A DNA stretch of 64,000 nt from Symsagittifera roscoffensis (taxonomy: Eukaryota; Xenacoelomorpha; Acoela; Convolutidae), in the NCBI RefSeq assembly GCF_963678635.1, contig NC_087064.1, positions 10,453,671-10,517,670 on the forward strand. Reading direction: 5' to 3'. Both the position numbers and the translations under genes were made by a program. This document shows, piece by piece, positions 36,101 to 46,940 of this stretch. Under the pieces are notes generated by a model. The model worked only from the letters and a program-made list of their open reading frames with translations, had not been told where the DNA came from and made no database searches. Every line of letters begins with the position of its first letter. Position 1 is the stretch's first letter.

Positions 36101-37250
36101 TGTATCTGCCAGATCTAGTCATGTGTCTACCAGATCTTGTCATGTGTCTGCCAGATCTAGTCATTTGTCTGCCATATGTAGTCATGTGTCTGCCAGATCT
36201 CGTCATGTGTCTGCCAGATCTGGTCATGTATCTGCCAGACCTAGTCATATGACTGCCATATCTGATCATGAGTCCGCCAGATCTAGTCATGTGTCTACCA
36301 GATCTAGTCACGTATCTGCCAGATCTGGTCATTTTTCTGCCAGATCTAGTCATGTGTCTGCCAGATCTTGTCATATGTCTGCCAGAACTAGTCATGTGTC
36401 TAACCGATCTGGTCATGTGTCTGCCAGATCTAGTCATGTGTCTGCCAGATCTGGTCATGTGTCTGCCAGATCTGGTCATGTATCTGCCAGATCTAGTCAT
36501 TATTCTGCCATATCTAGTCATGTGTCTGCCAGATCTAGTCATGTGTCTGCCAGATCTAGTCATGTGTCTACCAGATCTGGCCATGTGTCTGCCAGATCTA
36601 GTCATGTGTCTGCCAGATGTGGTCATATGTCTGCCAGATCTGGTCATGTATCTGCCAGATCTAGTCAAATGTCTGCCATATCTAGTCATGTGTCTGCCAG
36701 ATCTAGTCACGTGTCTGCCAGATCTTGTCATGTGTCTGCCAGATCTAGTCATGTGTCTACCAGATCTGGTCATGTGTCTGCCAGATCTAGTCATGTGTCT
36801 GCCAGATGTGGTCATGTGTCTGCCAGATCTGGTCATGTATCTGCCAGATCTAGTCATATGTCTGCCATATCTAGTCATGTGTCTGCCAGATCTAGTCATG
36901 TGTCTGCCAGATCTTGTCATATGTCTGCCAGATCTAGTCATGTGTCTACCAGATCTGGTCATGTGTCTGCCAGATCTAGTCATGTGTCTACCAGATCTGG
37001 TCATATGTCTGCCAGATCTAGTCATGTGTCTACCAGATCTGGTCATGTGTCTGCCAGATCTGGTCATGTATCTGCCAGATTTGTCATATGTCTGCCATAT
37101 CTAGTCAGTCTGCCAGATCTAGTCACGTGTCTGCCTGATCTTGTCATGTGTCTGCCAGATCTAGTCATGTGTCTGCCAGATCTTGTCATGTGTCTGTCAG
37201 ATCTAGTCATGTGTCTGCCGGATCTGGTCACGAGTGACAGAGATCTGATC
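33188..37250. repeat. 21-bp minisatellite, about 193 copies
   Basis: Consensus unit GTGTCTGCCAGATCTAGTCAT, repeated over ~4.06 kb with point variants but almost strictly in 21-bp phase; small slips occur near 33720 and 37100. Each unit carries the palindrome AGATCT. Because 21 is a multiple of 3 and the unit lacks stops in several frames, long reading frames appear on both strands (7-residue repeats SARSSHV and LPDLVMC on plus, RHMTRSG on minus; the longest is 1177 codons at 33729-37262). Larger blocks are themselves repeated: the variant GAACTAGTCATGTGTCTAAC recurs near 34936, 36028 and 36385, distances of 52 and 17 units. I regard it as non-coding satellite DNA. Confidence 0.93.
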
Positions 37251-37734
37251 AGAAGTGAATAATTTTCAAAACCAAAAGACCTGCTACACACCCGAAGCAG
37301 CCATGCCCATGCGTAATTTAGACATGTCACAGATATGATACAGGCCTGAAAAATGCCTGATTTAAAAGTTTTCCGATTTGATTTTGTCGATAAACTTCAA
37401 TACGGGTTGTACTTTCTATCATTCATTGAATACAGTTAATTTATTAAACACAGGAAAAGTTTGTTCTCGATCGAAGTATTTTTTGGTCGGAAACGCTCCT
37501 CGGTCGAACTCAGTCGAAATGATTTTCTTCGGTCGATCATAGTCAAAACAAAGATAACTTAGGTTCAAGCAGTCAAATAAAATCGAGCGTGGGTCGACAC
37601 GGTCAAGACAGCAGTTTGCCAAACATAAATTGCAAACCGCGACCTGACCCCGCCCTCATAGTGTCTGTCTCTCCCAGTGGTACACTCTCTTACAATGGAA
37701 ACAGAGCTCTGGATCAGTCTGGTAGACCCCATCA
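37251..37734. other. Flank of minisatellite with GGTCGA-like words
   Basis: Between 37465 and 37615 the words GATCGA, GGTCGG, GGTCGA and CAGTCGA recur many times. No gene recognised. Confidence 0.35.
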
Positions 37735-37849
37735 GCAGCTTAGGTCAGTCTGGCAGGATAATTAGCATATCGGCAGTTTTTCCTTCGATCGCACCTGTTT
37801 TGGTTAACTTTCCTTCCATCAAGCCAATCGCGGACACCTTTTCCTTCGT
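37735..37849 (-). pseudogene. Candidate minus-strand exon (downstream of pair)
   Basis: On the minus strand a good acceptor (TTTTTATGCTCTGCAG at 37850-37865) precedes an open stretch of about 38 codons starting in phase with the exon at 37932-38139 (EGKGVRDWLDGRK in the phase-matched frame). The frame then meets a stop. The protein is not recognised. Confidence 0.2.
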
Positions 37850-37931
37850 CTGCAGAGCATAAAAATACCAAAATTTGATCATAAAACCACTGGATAATAA
37901 AACCTCAAACCAGGTACTCGTCGGTACTTAC

Positions 37932-38139
37932 CAATAGTTGACTTTAGTAACATGTGGTCATCTTTAACTGCACCTTACATTATTTCCATATTAAGCACAG
38001 CTCTTTCTAGTTTTCTTACCAAATGCTCAAATGCTCCACTCACCAACGGGTTTTCTCCTTTGCTGACGCGACATGCACAGATATTTTCAACAACTCCAAC
38101 CACATACTGTTTTTCAATTTGGGTCACAACGGTCTGAAC
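37932..38139 (-). pseudogene. Candidate minus-strand exon, unknown protein
   Basis: Bounded on the minus strand by TTTTTGTAG before 38139 and GTAAGT after 37932, with an 82-bp intron to the next candidate exon. Reads VVTQIEKQYVVGVVENI and GAFEHLVRKLERAVLN before an in-frame TAA, so it is either a decayed exon or a chance frame. Amphipathic helix pattern; no family recognised. Confidence 0.25.
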
Positions 38140-38531
38140 CTACAAAAATTTGGTCCAGTGTTCTGAACTTACCCGTGCTTAACAAATGCGATATTTTTCA
38201 CAGGAAGCACTTGAAATCTAATCAAATTTTCTGACTGGAAGTTTTTGTTAAACGTTTAAGCAAAGCTTGGATTTTTTCAGAATACTTACACTCTAATCTG
38301 GTTTCTGTATTTGGACAAAATTTTTCCAAATTTTGGCTAGCTCCAATCTGTCAGAAAATAAGTCATTGGGTAGATTTGAACCCCATCCGCTTTGTGATTT
38401 GCTGACAAGTGACTTTAACAGGAGTCGAAGTAACTTGAAGAGAATCGAAACTTCAGCTTCAAAAGTATAACCAAATGATTAGCAAGTCGAACAATCACCG
38501 GCAAAGCCGAACAAAATCGATCAAATTCAAA

Positions 38532-39707
38532 ACAAGACTGCTCGTATCAGGGCGAAGCCCTGAATGTTCCGAATGCTTTTTGAGGTTTGTGGAGCAGTGA
38601 TAACATTAAAAAATTAAATGAAATAAAACTAAATGAAATTTTTTTTCTTCTAAAATTTGAAGTTTTTTATGAAAATCATCCCCCACACGCCATATAAAGT
38701 ACAAAGGGATAGATTTCGCTCCTTGCAACAAATGAATTATGGCAAATACGCTTCTTTTAAACAATTTGGAACGATTTCTAAGACGGACTAACTCTCCGCT
38801 TACGCGTTAATAGCGCGAAATATATAGCGCGTTAATTGTCCCAAATTGGCCAAAATGGCAATCTTTAAACCCCCGTAACTTTACGAAAATTGACCACAGG
38901 TGAAATATCTTTTCAAATTTAAACTCAGGGCAACAATATCTTTAGAATGATATTAAAAAATTCCCTTAAAAATGGGTAGTTGAAAAGTCAAATCAGCATC
39001 GAGCACTTCATTTCAGACCTCTTAAACTATTCATGATTGATTCTTGGACTTGATTCTAGGTCTTAATAGAAATAAAAAATGGATGGAGGTGAAAAGTATT
39101 AAGTTCTCGAAAACAGCTTATTGGCGGTATTAAGTTTTAACGACAGATTTCTGCGATAGGGTTTTGTTACTGTTCCGACTTTCGATACGAAAGTAACGGA
39201 ATATTTGTGCTCGGGTGGGTTTTTTTTTCTTCAGAAAAATTTCGACTTTTTAACTAGCCATTGTTGACGGAATTTTTTTTATATCATTCGAAAGGTATTA
39301 TTATCTTGAGCTTAAATTTGAAAAAATATTTCACCTGTGATCATTTTTCGCAAAGTTATGAGGGTTTAAAGATTGCCATTTTGGCCTTTTTGAGCAATTT
39401 GGGACAATTAACGCGCGATATAATTCGCGCTATTAACGCGTAAGCGGAGATTTAATCCGTCTTAAAAATCGTTCTAAATTGGTTGAACGAAGCTTATTTG
39501 CCATAATTGATTTGTTACAAGGAACGAAATCTCTCTTTTTGTACTTTATATGGCGTGTGGGGGGATGATTTTCATAAAAAATTTCAAGTTTTAGAAAAAA
39601 CAATTTTCGTTTTATTTTATTTCATTTTTTATGTTATTACTGCTGCTCCATTAACCTTAAAGGCAGTCGGAACATTCAGGGCTTCGCCCTGATACGAGCA
39701 GTCTTGT
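38532..39707. mobile_element. Foldback element family 1 (long inverted repeats)
   Basis: Ends ACAAGACTGCTCGTATCAGG and the reverse complement. Arms of about 460 bp (38532-38995 and 39240-39707) are inverted copies, including CGCCATATAAAGTACAAA, CGCTTACGCGTTAATAGCGC and CAAATTGGCCAAAATGGC. The inner ~250 bp is unique and non-coding. Within the tip, CAGGGCGAAGCCCTG is itself a perfect hairpin. A clear target duplication is not visible. It is non-autonomous: no transposase. Confidence 0.85.
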
Positions 39708-39799
39708 CTTATTTGTAAGGTAAAATATTTTTTAGATTACGTAGTTTTGCAGAGTATCAATTATCATAAAAACAACTTAAGTTTAAGTTACTGTAATAG

Positions 39800-40215
39800 G
39801 TACCATTAGAAATTCAGGTTAAAACGGAAAATTTAACTAATTAAACCTTTTTTGTAAATTACGCTGCAATTACAACGTTTCTTGATAAGAAATTATATCA
39901 GAAAAAGCCTCTTAGGCAGCCCAACAAAGTTTTTGAAATATAAAACCTCCAAAAATCTGTATAAGAGATTTTTTTTGCATGTTAGCCAAAAAGTAATTTT
40001 TACCGCGTAAAACTCAAAATTATTCCTGAAAACAATTTTAAATATTATGTTCAAGGTTTTGGAAGTTTCATCGCTCTAGAACTTTGTTGGGCTGTGTAAA
40101 AGGCGTCTTCAAAAGTGACTTTCTCATCAGCTAAAGGTTTAGTTTCAGCGTAATTCCTAAGTAACTAAGAAATTCAAAACGAGCAATTTTAGAGTAAAAA
40201 ATACCAAAAAATTAC
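39800..40215. mobile_element. Degraded foldback element family 2
   Basis: Shares with 44517-45246 the words AAATTACGCTG, GATAAGAAATTATATCA, AAGCCTCTTA and CAACAAAGTTTT, then the same in reverse (GGGCTG, AAAGG, TTTCAGCGTAATT). Ends are worn and approximate. Confidence 0.5.
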
Positions 40216-40354
40216 ACCCTAACAGCTCTGGTTCACTTTTTGGAAATTTTTTAAATTTTTTTTACAAAAGGTGAAGTGCAAGGTTATGTCTCCGCTTCTC
40301 AATCGAAGGGTCGGATGTTTGAGGCTCACCATGATCCATGCTCAATTTTTCATT

Positions 40355-40759
40355 CTATCATTCGAAAAATATTGTAGTCTTGAGCTCAAATTTGAAAAGA
40401 TATTTTACCTGTGATCTTTTTTCGTAAGGTTACGGGGGTCTAAAGATTGCCATTTTAGCCAATTTGGGTCAATTAACGCGCGATATATTTCGCGCTATCA
40501 ACGCGTACGCGGAGAGTTAATCCGTCTTATAAATCGTTCCACATTGGTTGAAAGAAGCTTATTTGCCATAATTGATTTGTATCAAGAAGCAAAATCTATC
40601 CTTTTGTATTTTATATGGCGTGTGGGGGTTTTCAAATTTTAGAAAAAAAAAATTTCATTTTGTTTTATTTAATTTAATTTTTCAATGTTATTACTGCTCC
40701 ATAAACCTTAAAAGGCAGTCGGAACATTGAGGGCTTCGCCCTGATACGAGCAGTCTTGT
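40355..40759 (+). mobile_element. Solo arm of foldback element family 1
   Basis: Near copy of the right arm of 38532-39707, in the same orientation, from ATCATTCGAAAAATATT through GGCGTGTGGGGG to the terminus GAGCAGTCTTGT. The left arm is absent, so this is a deletion product or half element. Confidence 0.8.
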
Positions 40760-42204
40760 TTCTCTTTTATCATAACAATAAGAATACATCAGAGTACATC
40801 TTCTATACATCAGACATTATTTTTGAAAGGTCTCTCACAAGTTTCTAATCACAGTCAAAGTAATTCTGAAAAAACCACAGCCTCCTTTCTATTATCTGGA
40901 CATTCGAAAAAAGCAAAATTTTGACAATTTTTTTCAGATGTTTCCATACACATAACATGAAAGACGTTTGATTGGGTTAAGTTCATTATTGTTTCACTTT
41001 ATAAATTGAAAGAGTATCATTGCTATAACGTCTTTAAATGAGTGGCAGTTTAATATCTAGAGAATAAATTTTAAAGGTTTTTGATCTACAAGTTCATTAT
41101 ATTTAACTTAAGCCAGTATCAATCAAAAGTCTTTCATGATCTTTCTTGAGGTTTTAAAGTCATTCATCTAAATACGGTAACACAAAAGCCACTTTGAGAG
41201 ATATTGCATGTGGTTTTTATCTATGTGATATGACACTGTCAAACATTTCATTTCTTTTGATTTTGAGATTACTGCAGCAGTGGCATGTACTGATTTCATT
41301 AATTTTAGTTGGTTTGAGATTACACGCAGCCACACGCAGCCACTTGGAGTATATCTAACACAAATAAGTTCATACATCATTGCTAGTAAAAAAAATATTC
41401 GAATCAAAAAAAGTAATTCAAATTATAAAAACAAATTGTTGACAATATCGGTGGCATTAATCATTTTAGTTGGCCAAAATCTTGCCTTGATTTTAGTGTT
41501 GTATTAAGATATTACAGCTGCCGAGTTTCTTTGAAAAGAAATTATGCAAAATTTAGTTTTTCAGAGAAAATTTGGTTTAAAAAAACAACTTGCTCTGGAG
41601 TTCCAGATTTCTTTTTTTTCTGTCTGCTCCAAACTTCTAAGACAAACTTCTAAGACATCTTTTAAGACAAATCTATCTAAATCGGTAGATTAAAGGTGAT
41701 CTCTTTATCTCTTTCAGAGACACTTGGTGCGAATCCCGAGCGAATGAAAACAGCAAACAGAACTGAAAATCCCTTCGAGCCTTTAGGACAGCTCAAAACA
41801 TCCATTAGCTGCACCTAAAACAGCAAACTTATAGAAAAGCATACACGATAAGTTCTTGTTCAGTGTTTCAATTAACCAAAAAGTGATCAACGTTTGAAAT
41901 CAAATTTCCTTCTTTTTGCTGCAAAAAAAAACAGTCTCAAAAACTGCTCATTTCTCAGTGTCGAAAAATTAATTGAACTTTCTTAAACGTTTTTTAACGA
42001 GCTGTTCAAGGTCACCGATATTGTCAACAAATTGGCGTTTAATTAACCATAAAAGTTGAATAATTTTTGTTCTCAGTTCTTTGGTTCTTACAATCATTGG
42101 TTCTCAAATTATTTATTTTTCCTGATCTTAATTTTAAAATACTTTTCTAGCCGAGTCCCATCAATCTTTCTCTTTAAAAGACTGTCCGAATAAGATAATT
42201 ACCC
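40760..42204. other. Intergenic, upstream of transporter gene
   Basis: AT-rich with no recognised gene. TCTCTTTATCTCTTTCAG near 41700 resembles an intron acceptor, but no coding match follows. Confidence 0.35.
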
Positions 42205-42393
42205 ATGTCTGAAGATCATCAACTGTTGGAGGGCGTGAAAGTCAACTCATCGGAAGCGAGAAATGAAGCCCAAAACGCAGCGGAAAAACAACCATTAAAC
42301 GTGCGTTTTAATGACTCGGGTCGAAAAACGAAGTCTCCCCTTAATTCTATTCCTAAATCAATTAACAAATCTGAAAGTCTGAGTAACTTTCAT
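42205..42393 (+). CDS. Candidate first exon of transporter gene
   Basis: ATG 42205 opens a polar, soluble N-terminus (MSEDHQLLEGVKVNSSEARN, then Lys/Ser-rich), as expected for the cytosolic N-terminus ahead of the first membrane helix of an MFS carrier. Possible donors are GTAACT at 42383 and GTTTTG at 42394. Only the second gives phase 0, which the start of exon 2 at 44341 needs, and it is a weak site. Linkage to exon 2 is therefore inferred from order and composition only. Confidence 0.35.
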
Positions 42394-42512
42394 GTTTTGC
42401 CTGAAAATCTGAGGCAAAACGCATTAACTTTCACTTTTGTAATGCATTTTTCCCAAAATGGGTTGAATTTAGTTGAAGATGAAGAAAAAATTTGCAGAAA
42501 ATTCGAACAGAA

Positions 42513-42995
42513 TTAATACTGTGCTTGATTTTATTAATATAATCAAAAATTCATTTAATCATCAAAAGGCGTCTGTCACACAGACCAACAAAGTTCGAGG
42601 ACGGTACAACTTCCAAAAATCTGTATAAGAGAATATACTTTTGGTTGATAGTCAAAAAAGGTCATTTGTAAAAATCAAATTATTTGGTTTGAAAAAAAGG
42701 TTCTACGCCAAATTTAGAAGTTTTGCCATTCTAGAACTTTAGTTTGTGTGAGAGATTTCTCTTGATTTACAGCGTAATTTTTGATTAATTAAAAAAGACA
42801 GAAGGTTCCGTTTTTGAGGTAAACTATTGGAACAGAATTTCGAAAAGCAAAATTGCAGCGTGTTATTTCTGTAAAAATGTTAAGCAAATTTTGTCTTTGT
42901 CATTTTTCACTTAAAATCAACCCCATTTCGGGAGAAACGAATTTCCATTTTCGAATGTTGTTCGTTCTGTGTTTATAGAGAATTGCAAAACACTG
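42513..42995. mobile_element. Degraded foldback element family 2
   Basis: Begins TACTGTGCTTGATTTTA and contains AAGGCGTCTGTCACACAGACCAACAAAG and the reverse counterpart TTTAGTTTGTGTGAGAG and TACAGCGTAATTTTTGATT. Related to 44517-45246 and 39800-40215. It lies in the presumed first intron of the transporter gene. Confidence 0.5.
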
Positions 42996-42999
42996 GATT

Positions 43000-44180
43000 A
43001 GACAGAATTAATTAAAAAGGGCAAATGATCAAATTCAGAAAACTTTTGCATGCAAAAGCTAATTTTTCAGACAGAAAATAGGACTCAAGGTCACCATTAA
43101 ACTCGAATTTGCCTGCAAAAAAATGCTCAAATTTGGTAGATTGATCTTTTTAATTATTTCTGACTGTTCCAACTTTTTGCTACTTGTTATGTAATTAGAA
43201 GCAATAAGTTCGGACAGACAGAAATAAATTGAATGAGCAAACAGTGCTTTTCGAAGCTTTTTGCATGCAAAATCTGAAGTCGGACAACCTTGAACTTTTT
43301 GTCAGACCAAACTCGAAATGCAAGATCGCCGATTATCCGATGATTATGCTAGCCTAACTTTTAAATACTGCGATGAACATCGAGATTCACAATAAAATAA
43401 TTATCAAAACTAGTTAAAAATTGAAATCTAAAATTATTTTCAACAAAAAAAAAACAGATTTTCTGCCCCAAAAAAAACAAACGGAAGTGAAGATTATCAA
43501 ATCATTTAAAGTTCGGAAACTTATTGTAGAAAAACATTAGCCACCCTGAGCAACAACTTTCCTGTTTCAAGGTTTTTTATTCAACGCTTCGGATGCAATT
43601 GCCCGCCGTGGTTATAAATTTCGAGCTTATGAACTTTCGACGTTATGTCTACTTCAGTTTTAGTTTCTGTTGATTTCTAGACAGTTGCTCTTCTTAATTA
43701 AATCTTTCTGTCATAACTTTTTGCAACTCTCCTAAGTCAAATCAGCAGTGCACAATTAGTAGCCAAAAGTTTAGTCAGACAAGTATAATTAAAAAGAGCA
43801 ATTGACCCATTTTAGAGACATTTTGCATGCGAAATCTAATTTCTGTCGAAATGTTACGATTGCTTTTTTGAAATTAATTCTGTCTGTCCGAATATTTTGC
43901 AACGCTCTTCTTAAAGCTGAATTGTTGCTGCAAGTTGGGCCAAAGAGTGTTTTTTTTTGGTTCTGAGAAAGAGTTAGGTATTTGCATGCAGTTAATCTAT
44001 TTTACTTCGAGAGAAGTGACAAGAGTTGCAAAAAATTCGGACAGACAGAAAGAACAAAAGAGCAGTATTTCCAATCTTGAGATAAAATTCGATCTAATGA
44101 TGAGATTTTGCATGCAAAAAATTTTCAAGATAAGTCAGTTTCTCTTTTTAATTTTTTTTGAGTTTTTTGCTACTTACTAC
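43000..44180. repeat. Cluster of short palindromic MITE-like repeats
   Basis: The words TTTTGCATGCAAAA (and one-base variants) and CGGACAGACAGAA or its complement recur at about 43050, 43200-43275, 43820-43900 and 44030-44120. At 43143-43243 two arms (CTGACTGTTCCAACTTTTTGC and its reverse complement) face each other around a short centre. No coding capacity. Confidence 0.5.
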
Positions 44181-44340
44181 TATACTGAGAGAAAATAACA
44201 AAATGGTTTATAAAAAATTGTTTCTACCCTTTATCTTAAGCAAACTGGTCAGGGTAATTGTTAGCCGCCAATTTGTTTCATATTGAGTGCAGTTTTTGGT
44301 AGCGTTTTCACCCAAGTCATACTAAAACTCACTAATCAAG

Positions 44341-44476
44341 AAGCCAATCGCACCGGACGACCATTCGCTGTTTAGAAGAGCAATAGTTGTCGGAGTGGTT
44401 GCTGTGTTCGCTACTTTCGAGGGCGTCAGTATGTCGCTTCCTGGTCCATTCTTTCCCCCTGACGCCAAAAAACACG
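44341..44476 (+). CDS. MFS transporter exon 2 (first membrane helix)
   Basis: Encodes a polar lead (KKPIAPDDHSLFRRA), a membrane helix (IVVGVVAVFATFEGVSMSL) and PGPFFPPDAKK, the loop motif after helix 1 in SLC18-type carriers. A TAA in this frame at 44323 sets the left limit; AG at 44339-44340 is the likely acceptor. The donor is GTGAGATT at 44477. The last base G plus the GT opening exon 3 make a Gly codon, so the reading continues in phase KKH-G-LTQSKIGVVSG. The intron to exon 3 would be 8.3 kb (copy A) or 11.6 kb (copy B) and is full of transposons. SLC18B1-like carriers export polyamines or related cations across membranes; substrate here is unknown. Confidence 0.75.
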
Positions 44477-44516
44477 GTGAGATTAGAAAATAACTAGAAA
44501 AATATTCAGTAGAATA

Positions 44517-45246
44517 TAGTGCTGATTTAATATATCCGGACGAAATGAACAAAACTTGAGTTTTCAAACGCGTTTTTCTCGAATTGGGTTAAGATAAGAC
44601 AAAAAGTGAAGACAACAAAAGTTGCTTAGAATTTCCTGAGAACTCAAATGGTGTTATTTCTTCTCCGAAATTCTCAACCAAAATTTTACCCCAAAAATGG
44701 GTCATTTTGGTTTTTTTTTTAAATCAAAATTACGCTGAAACTACTATCTTAATTGATGAGAAAATTATATCACAAGAAGCCTCTTACTCAGCTCAACAAA
44801 ATATAAGAAGGGCTTAATCTCCAAAAATTTGCGCAAATTGTTTAAAATTTGTTTTTAAACAGAGGTACTGGGTTTTACATAGTAAAAATCATATTTATTG
44901 ACTATCAAGTAAAAAAAATTTTTCTTATTCTTTTTTTTTGTAAATTTAACCCTTCTTAAACTTTGATGGGCTGTGCAAGAGGCTTCTTGTGATTTAAATT
45001 TCTTATCAATTAACTAAGTAGTTTCAGCGTAATTTTTGATTGTTTGACAAAAACCAAAATGACCCATTTTTGGGATAAGTTTTAGTTGAGAATTTTGGAG
45101 AAAAAATTACACCATATGAATTCTGAGGAAATTCTAAGCAACTTTTGTTCTCTTCACTTTTTATAATCTTAACCCAATTTTAGAAGAACGCGTTTGAAAA
45201 CTCAAGTTTTGTTCGTTTTGTCCGAATAATTTAAATCAGCACTGTA
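44517..45246. mobile_element. Foldback element family 2, best copy
   Basis: Nearly palindromic 730 bp. The left end AGTGCTGATTTAA and right end TTAAATCAGCACT are inverted, followed inward by CAAAACTTGAGTTTTCAAACGCG, CCCAAAAATGGGTCATTTTGG, AATTACGCTGAAACTAC and AAGCCTCTTACTCAG with their complements. The centre (about 44820-44930) is a unique A/T-rich spacer. No transposase. Inserted in the intron after transporter exon 2. Confidence 0.8.
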
Positions 45247-45280
45247 TTGTGTCAGCAACTTACATATTCGAGAACTTGAC

Positions 45281-45325
45281 TGCTCGTAGTAGTGCTAAGC
45301 CCTGAAGGTCCGATTCCTTACTAAC
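45281..45325 (+). mobile_element. Terminal fragment of foldback family 1
   Basis: TTGACTGCTCGTAGTAGTGC followed by TAAGCCCTGAAGGTCCGATTCC is a diverged copy of the left tip of 38532-39707. Confidence 0.5.
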
Positions 45326-45401
45326 TGGCATCGATTTGTTTTTATTGAATAAAATATAGACAATCTATGAGTTTTAGTCTGAAAATATTCAGTTTTAAGT
45401 G

Positions 45402-45650
45402 TGTGATATTCTACGTGACTATCTTGAGATAAAACTGATTTATAATTCCAAAGATTTAAATTGCTCTTTTTACTAATAGTTTTCTCTATGAGATCTGCTG
45501 ATCTTTTTAATTCAGCTGTATACCGAAAGGTTTAGCTTCAGTGACCTTGGACAATCTAATAGGACTTAACTAAAAAGTATATAAATGTCTAAATAGATCA
45601 CTCAAGGTTACGTTACGTTACGTTACTGCTATTGCAGTAGCAGTAGCACA
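45402..45650 (-). repeat. 3' LTR of minus-strand Gypsy remnant
   Basis: On the minus strand it starts TGTGCTACTGCTACTGCAAT and ends CACGTAGAATATCACA. Diverged match to 48284-48530 (shared CTACGTGACTAT, TTGAGATAAAACTGATTTAT, GCTATTGCAG). Contains ACGTTACGTTACGTTACTG, a short microsatellite expansion. Confidence 0.75.
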
Positions 45651-46027
45651 TACCGCTGGGATGATTTCTTTTTACATTTATAGAAATAGCTTTATAATAA
45701 AAATCGGAGTTCAATTCTCAGTTTTAAAAAGTTTTATTTTCCAATTGCACAAATTTTTTTTCTTTCTCTCAGTCTTCGTCTAGTTCTATTCTCCAACTGG
45801 GGTTCCATTCTACTCCCTCATATAAAGGCGCATATCCAATCTTGTGTCTGAAAAGGTGTCTTTCTTCTAGCTCCAGTCGAGTTTCAATTGGTCGATCGTT
45901 TCGTGTCTTTAAATGTGTCAAACGTCTCCAGTATTCTTGTAGTGCCGCCTTTAAGAGTGCTCCCTCTCTCTGAGACTTCTTCTTCCGATTTCTCCAGTAA
46001 CGAATGTCGGCCTGGATCGCCGAAACG

Positions 46028-46940
46028 TCAAGGCTCCTTGCTCTTTGTTTGTCGGGAGCTTCTCCTGACTCCCGCGACTTTCATGCTCCAGCCGTCGGAT
46101 GCGCCTGTTGGGGAGTCAAATCGTTCATCCCTCTCACCAGCGGGTTGATTTTCCCTCGGATTCTGTTCGCCAATTTTGCTTTCCCCTCTTAGTATATGAT
46201 CAGATAGTTTTTCCCATTCGGCTAGCAAATTGCGGATTATTGTACGAGGCAGAGTTTGATCGAGCGGTTATCTTCTTCTATTAACAATACTCCCAATCTT
46301 GGCTTCACCGTGTATTACTACTAACCAACAACCTCGATTGTCTCCTACTAACCAGCAACCTCGATGGTCTCCTACTGGGTAGAACTTTTGTTCGATAATA
46401 TTTTGTGTACCAATTTTCTTAAAAGTTCTCTCCTTGAAGCCAGAAAATTGATCTGATCTAATCGACTCTGGGATACCATGTGTATCATAATGTTCGCGTA
46501 AACGTTACTGTTGTCTTTCCACTCGTTGATTAGGTTATTTTTGCTAACAGCAATTTCGAGAACCTATCAACAGCTACTAGTAAGTTTTTTTTCCATTATG
46601 TTTTTACATTGGACCAGCGTAATCTAACTGGAATACCAGACCCGGCTGCGTAAGCAGTGGTCGATGTTTTGATGCCTTTTTAGAATGAGATAATTTGCGT
46701 TCTTTTAATATCTAGTGCAACTACGGTATTCCTTCGCAAGTTTCACGCCCTTACGCATATGAGGCCACCACAGGTATTTTTTCACTCCGAGCATCGCCTC
46801 CTCTCCTGGGTGTTCTTCGTGATTTCGCTTCGATATTACCGGGTGTAGTTGTACGGGTACGGCAAATCGACTGTCCACTAGTATGCAATCATCTCTCACT
46901 GCCAGCTGGTTCCACAGATGATCACTATAGGGTCCCATAG
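46028..46940 (-). pseudogene. pol: Gypsy integrase fragments
   Basis: On the minus strand: an HHCC-type zinc domain at 46705-46938 (HEEHPGEEAMLGVKKYLWWP, ending CTRY), then core pieces in broken frames (FQLDYAGPM, LLVAVDRFSK, a SRLDQINF-like piece), then the C-terminal tail at 46028-46228 with RRSSRQTKSKEP. Typical order for Gypsy integrase; several stops and shifts. Confidence 0.7.

Noticed and set aside
33729..37262. 1177-codon reading frame and several other long frames, on both strands
   Set aside because: They are produced by a 21-bp satellite unit lacking stops in several frames; all frames are equally open and show no start context, domain or sequence conservation favouring one.
38345..38405. 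tRNA-like sequence on the minus strand with GGTTCAAATCT (B-box) and pairing AAGTCA/TGACTT ends
   Set aside because: Only about 56 nt long, no D-arm and no clear A-box; could be a worn tRNA-derived repeat, not supportable as a gene.
45601..45650. ACGTTACGTTACGTTACTGC run as a possible independent microsatellite or telomere-like sequence
   Set aside because: It is a short expansion within the Gypsy LTR; the partner LTR has the same place without expansion.
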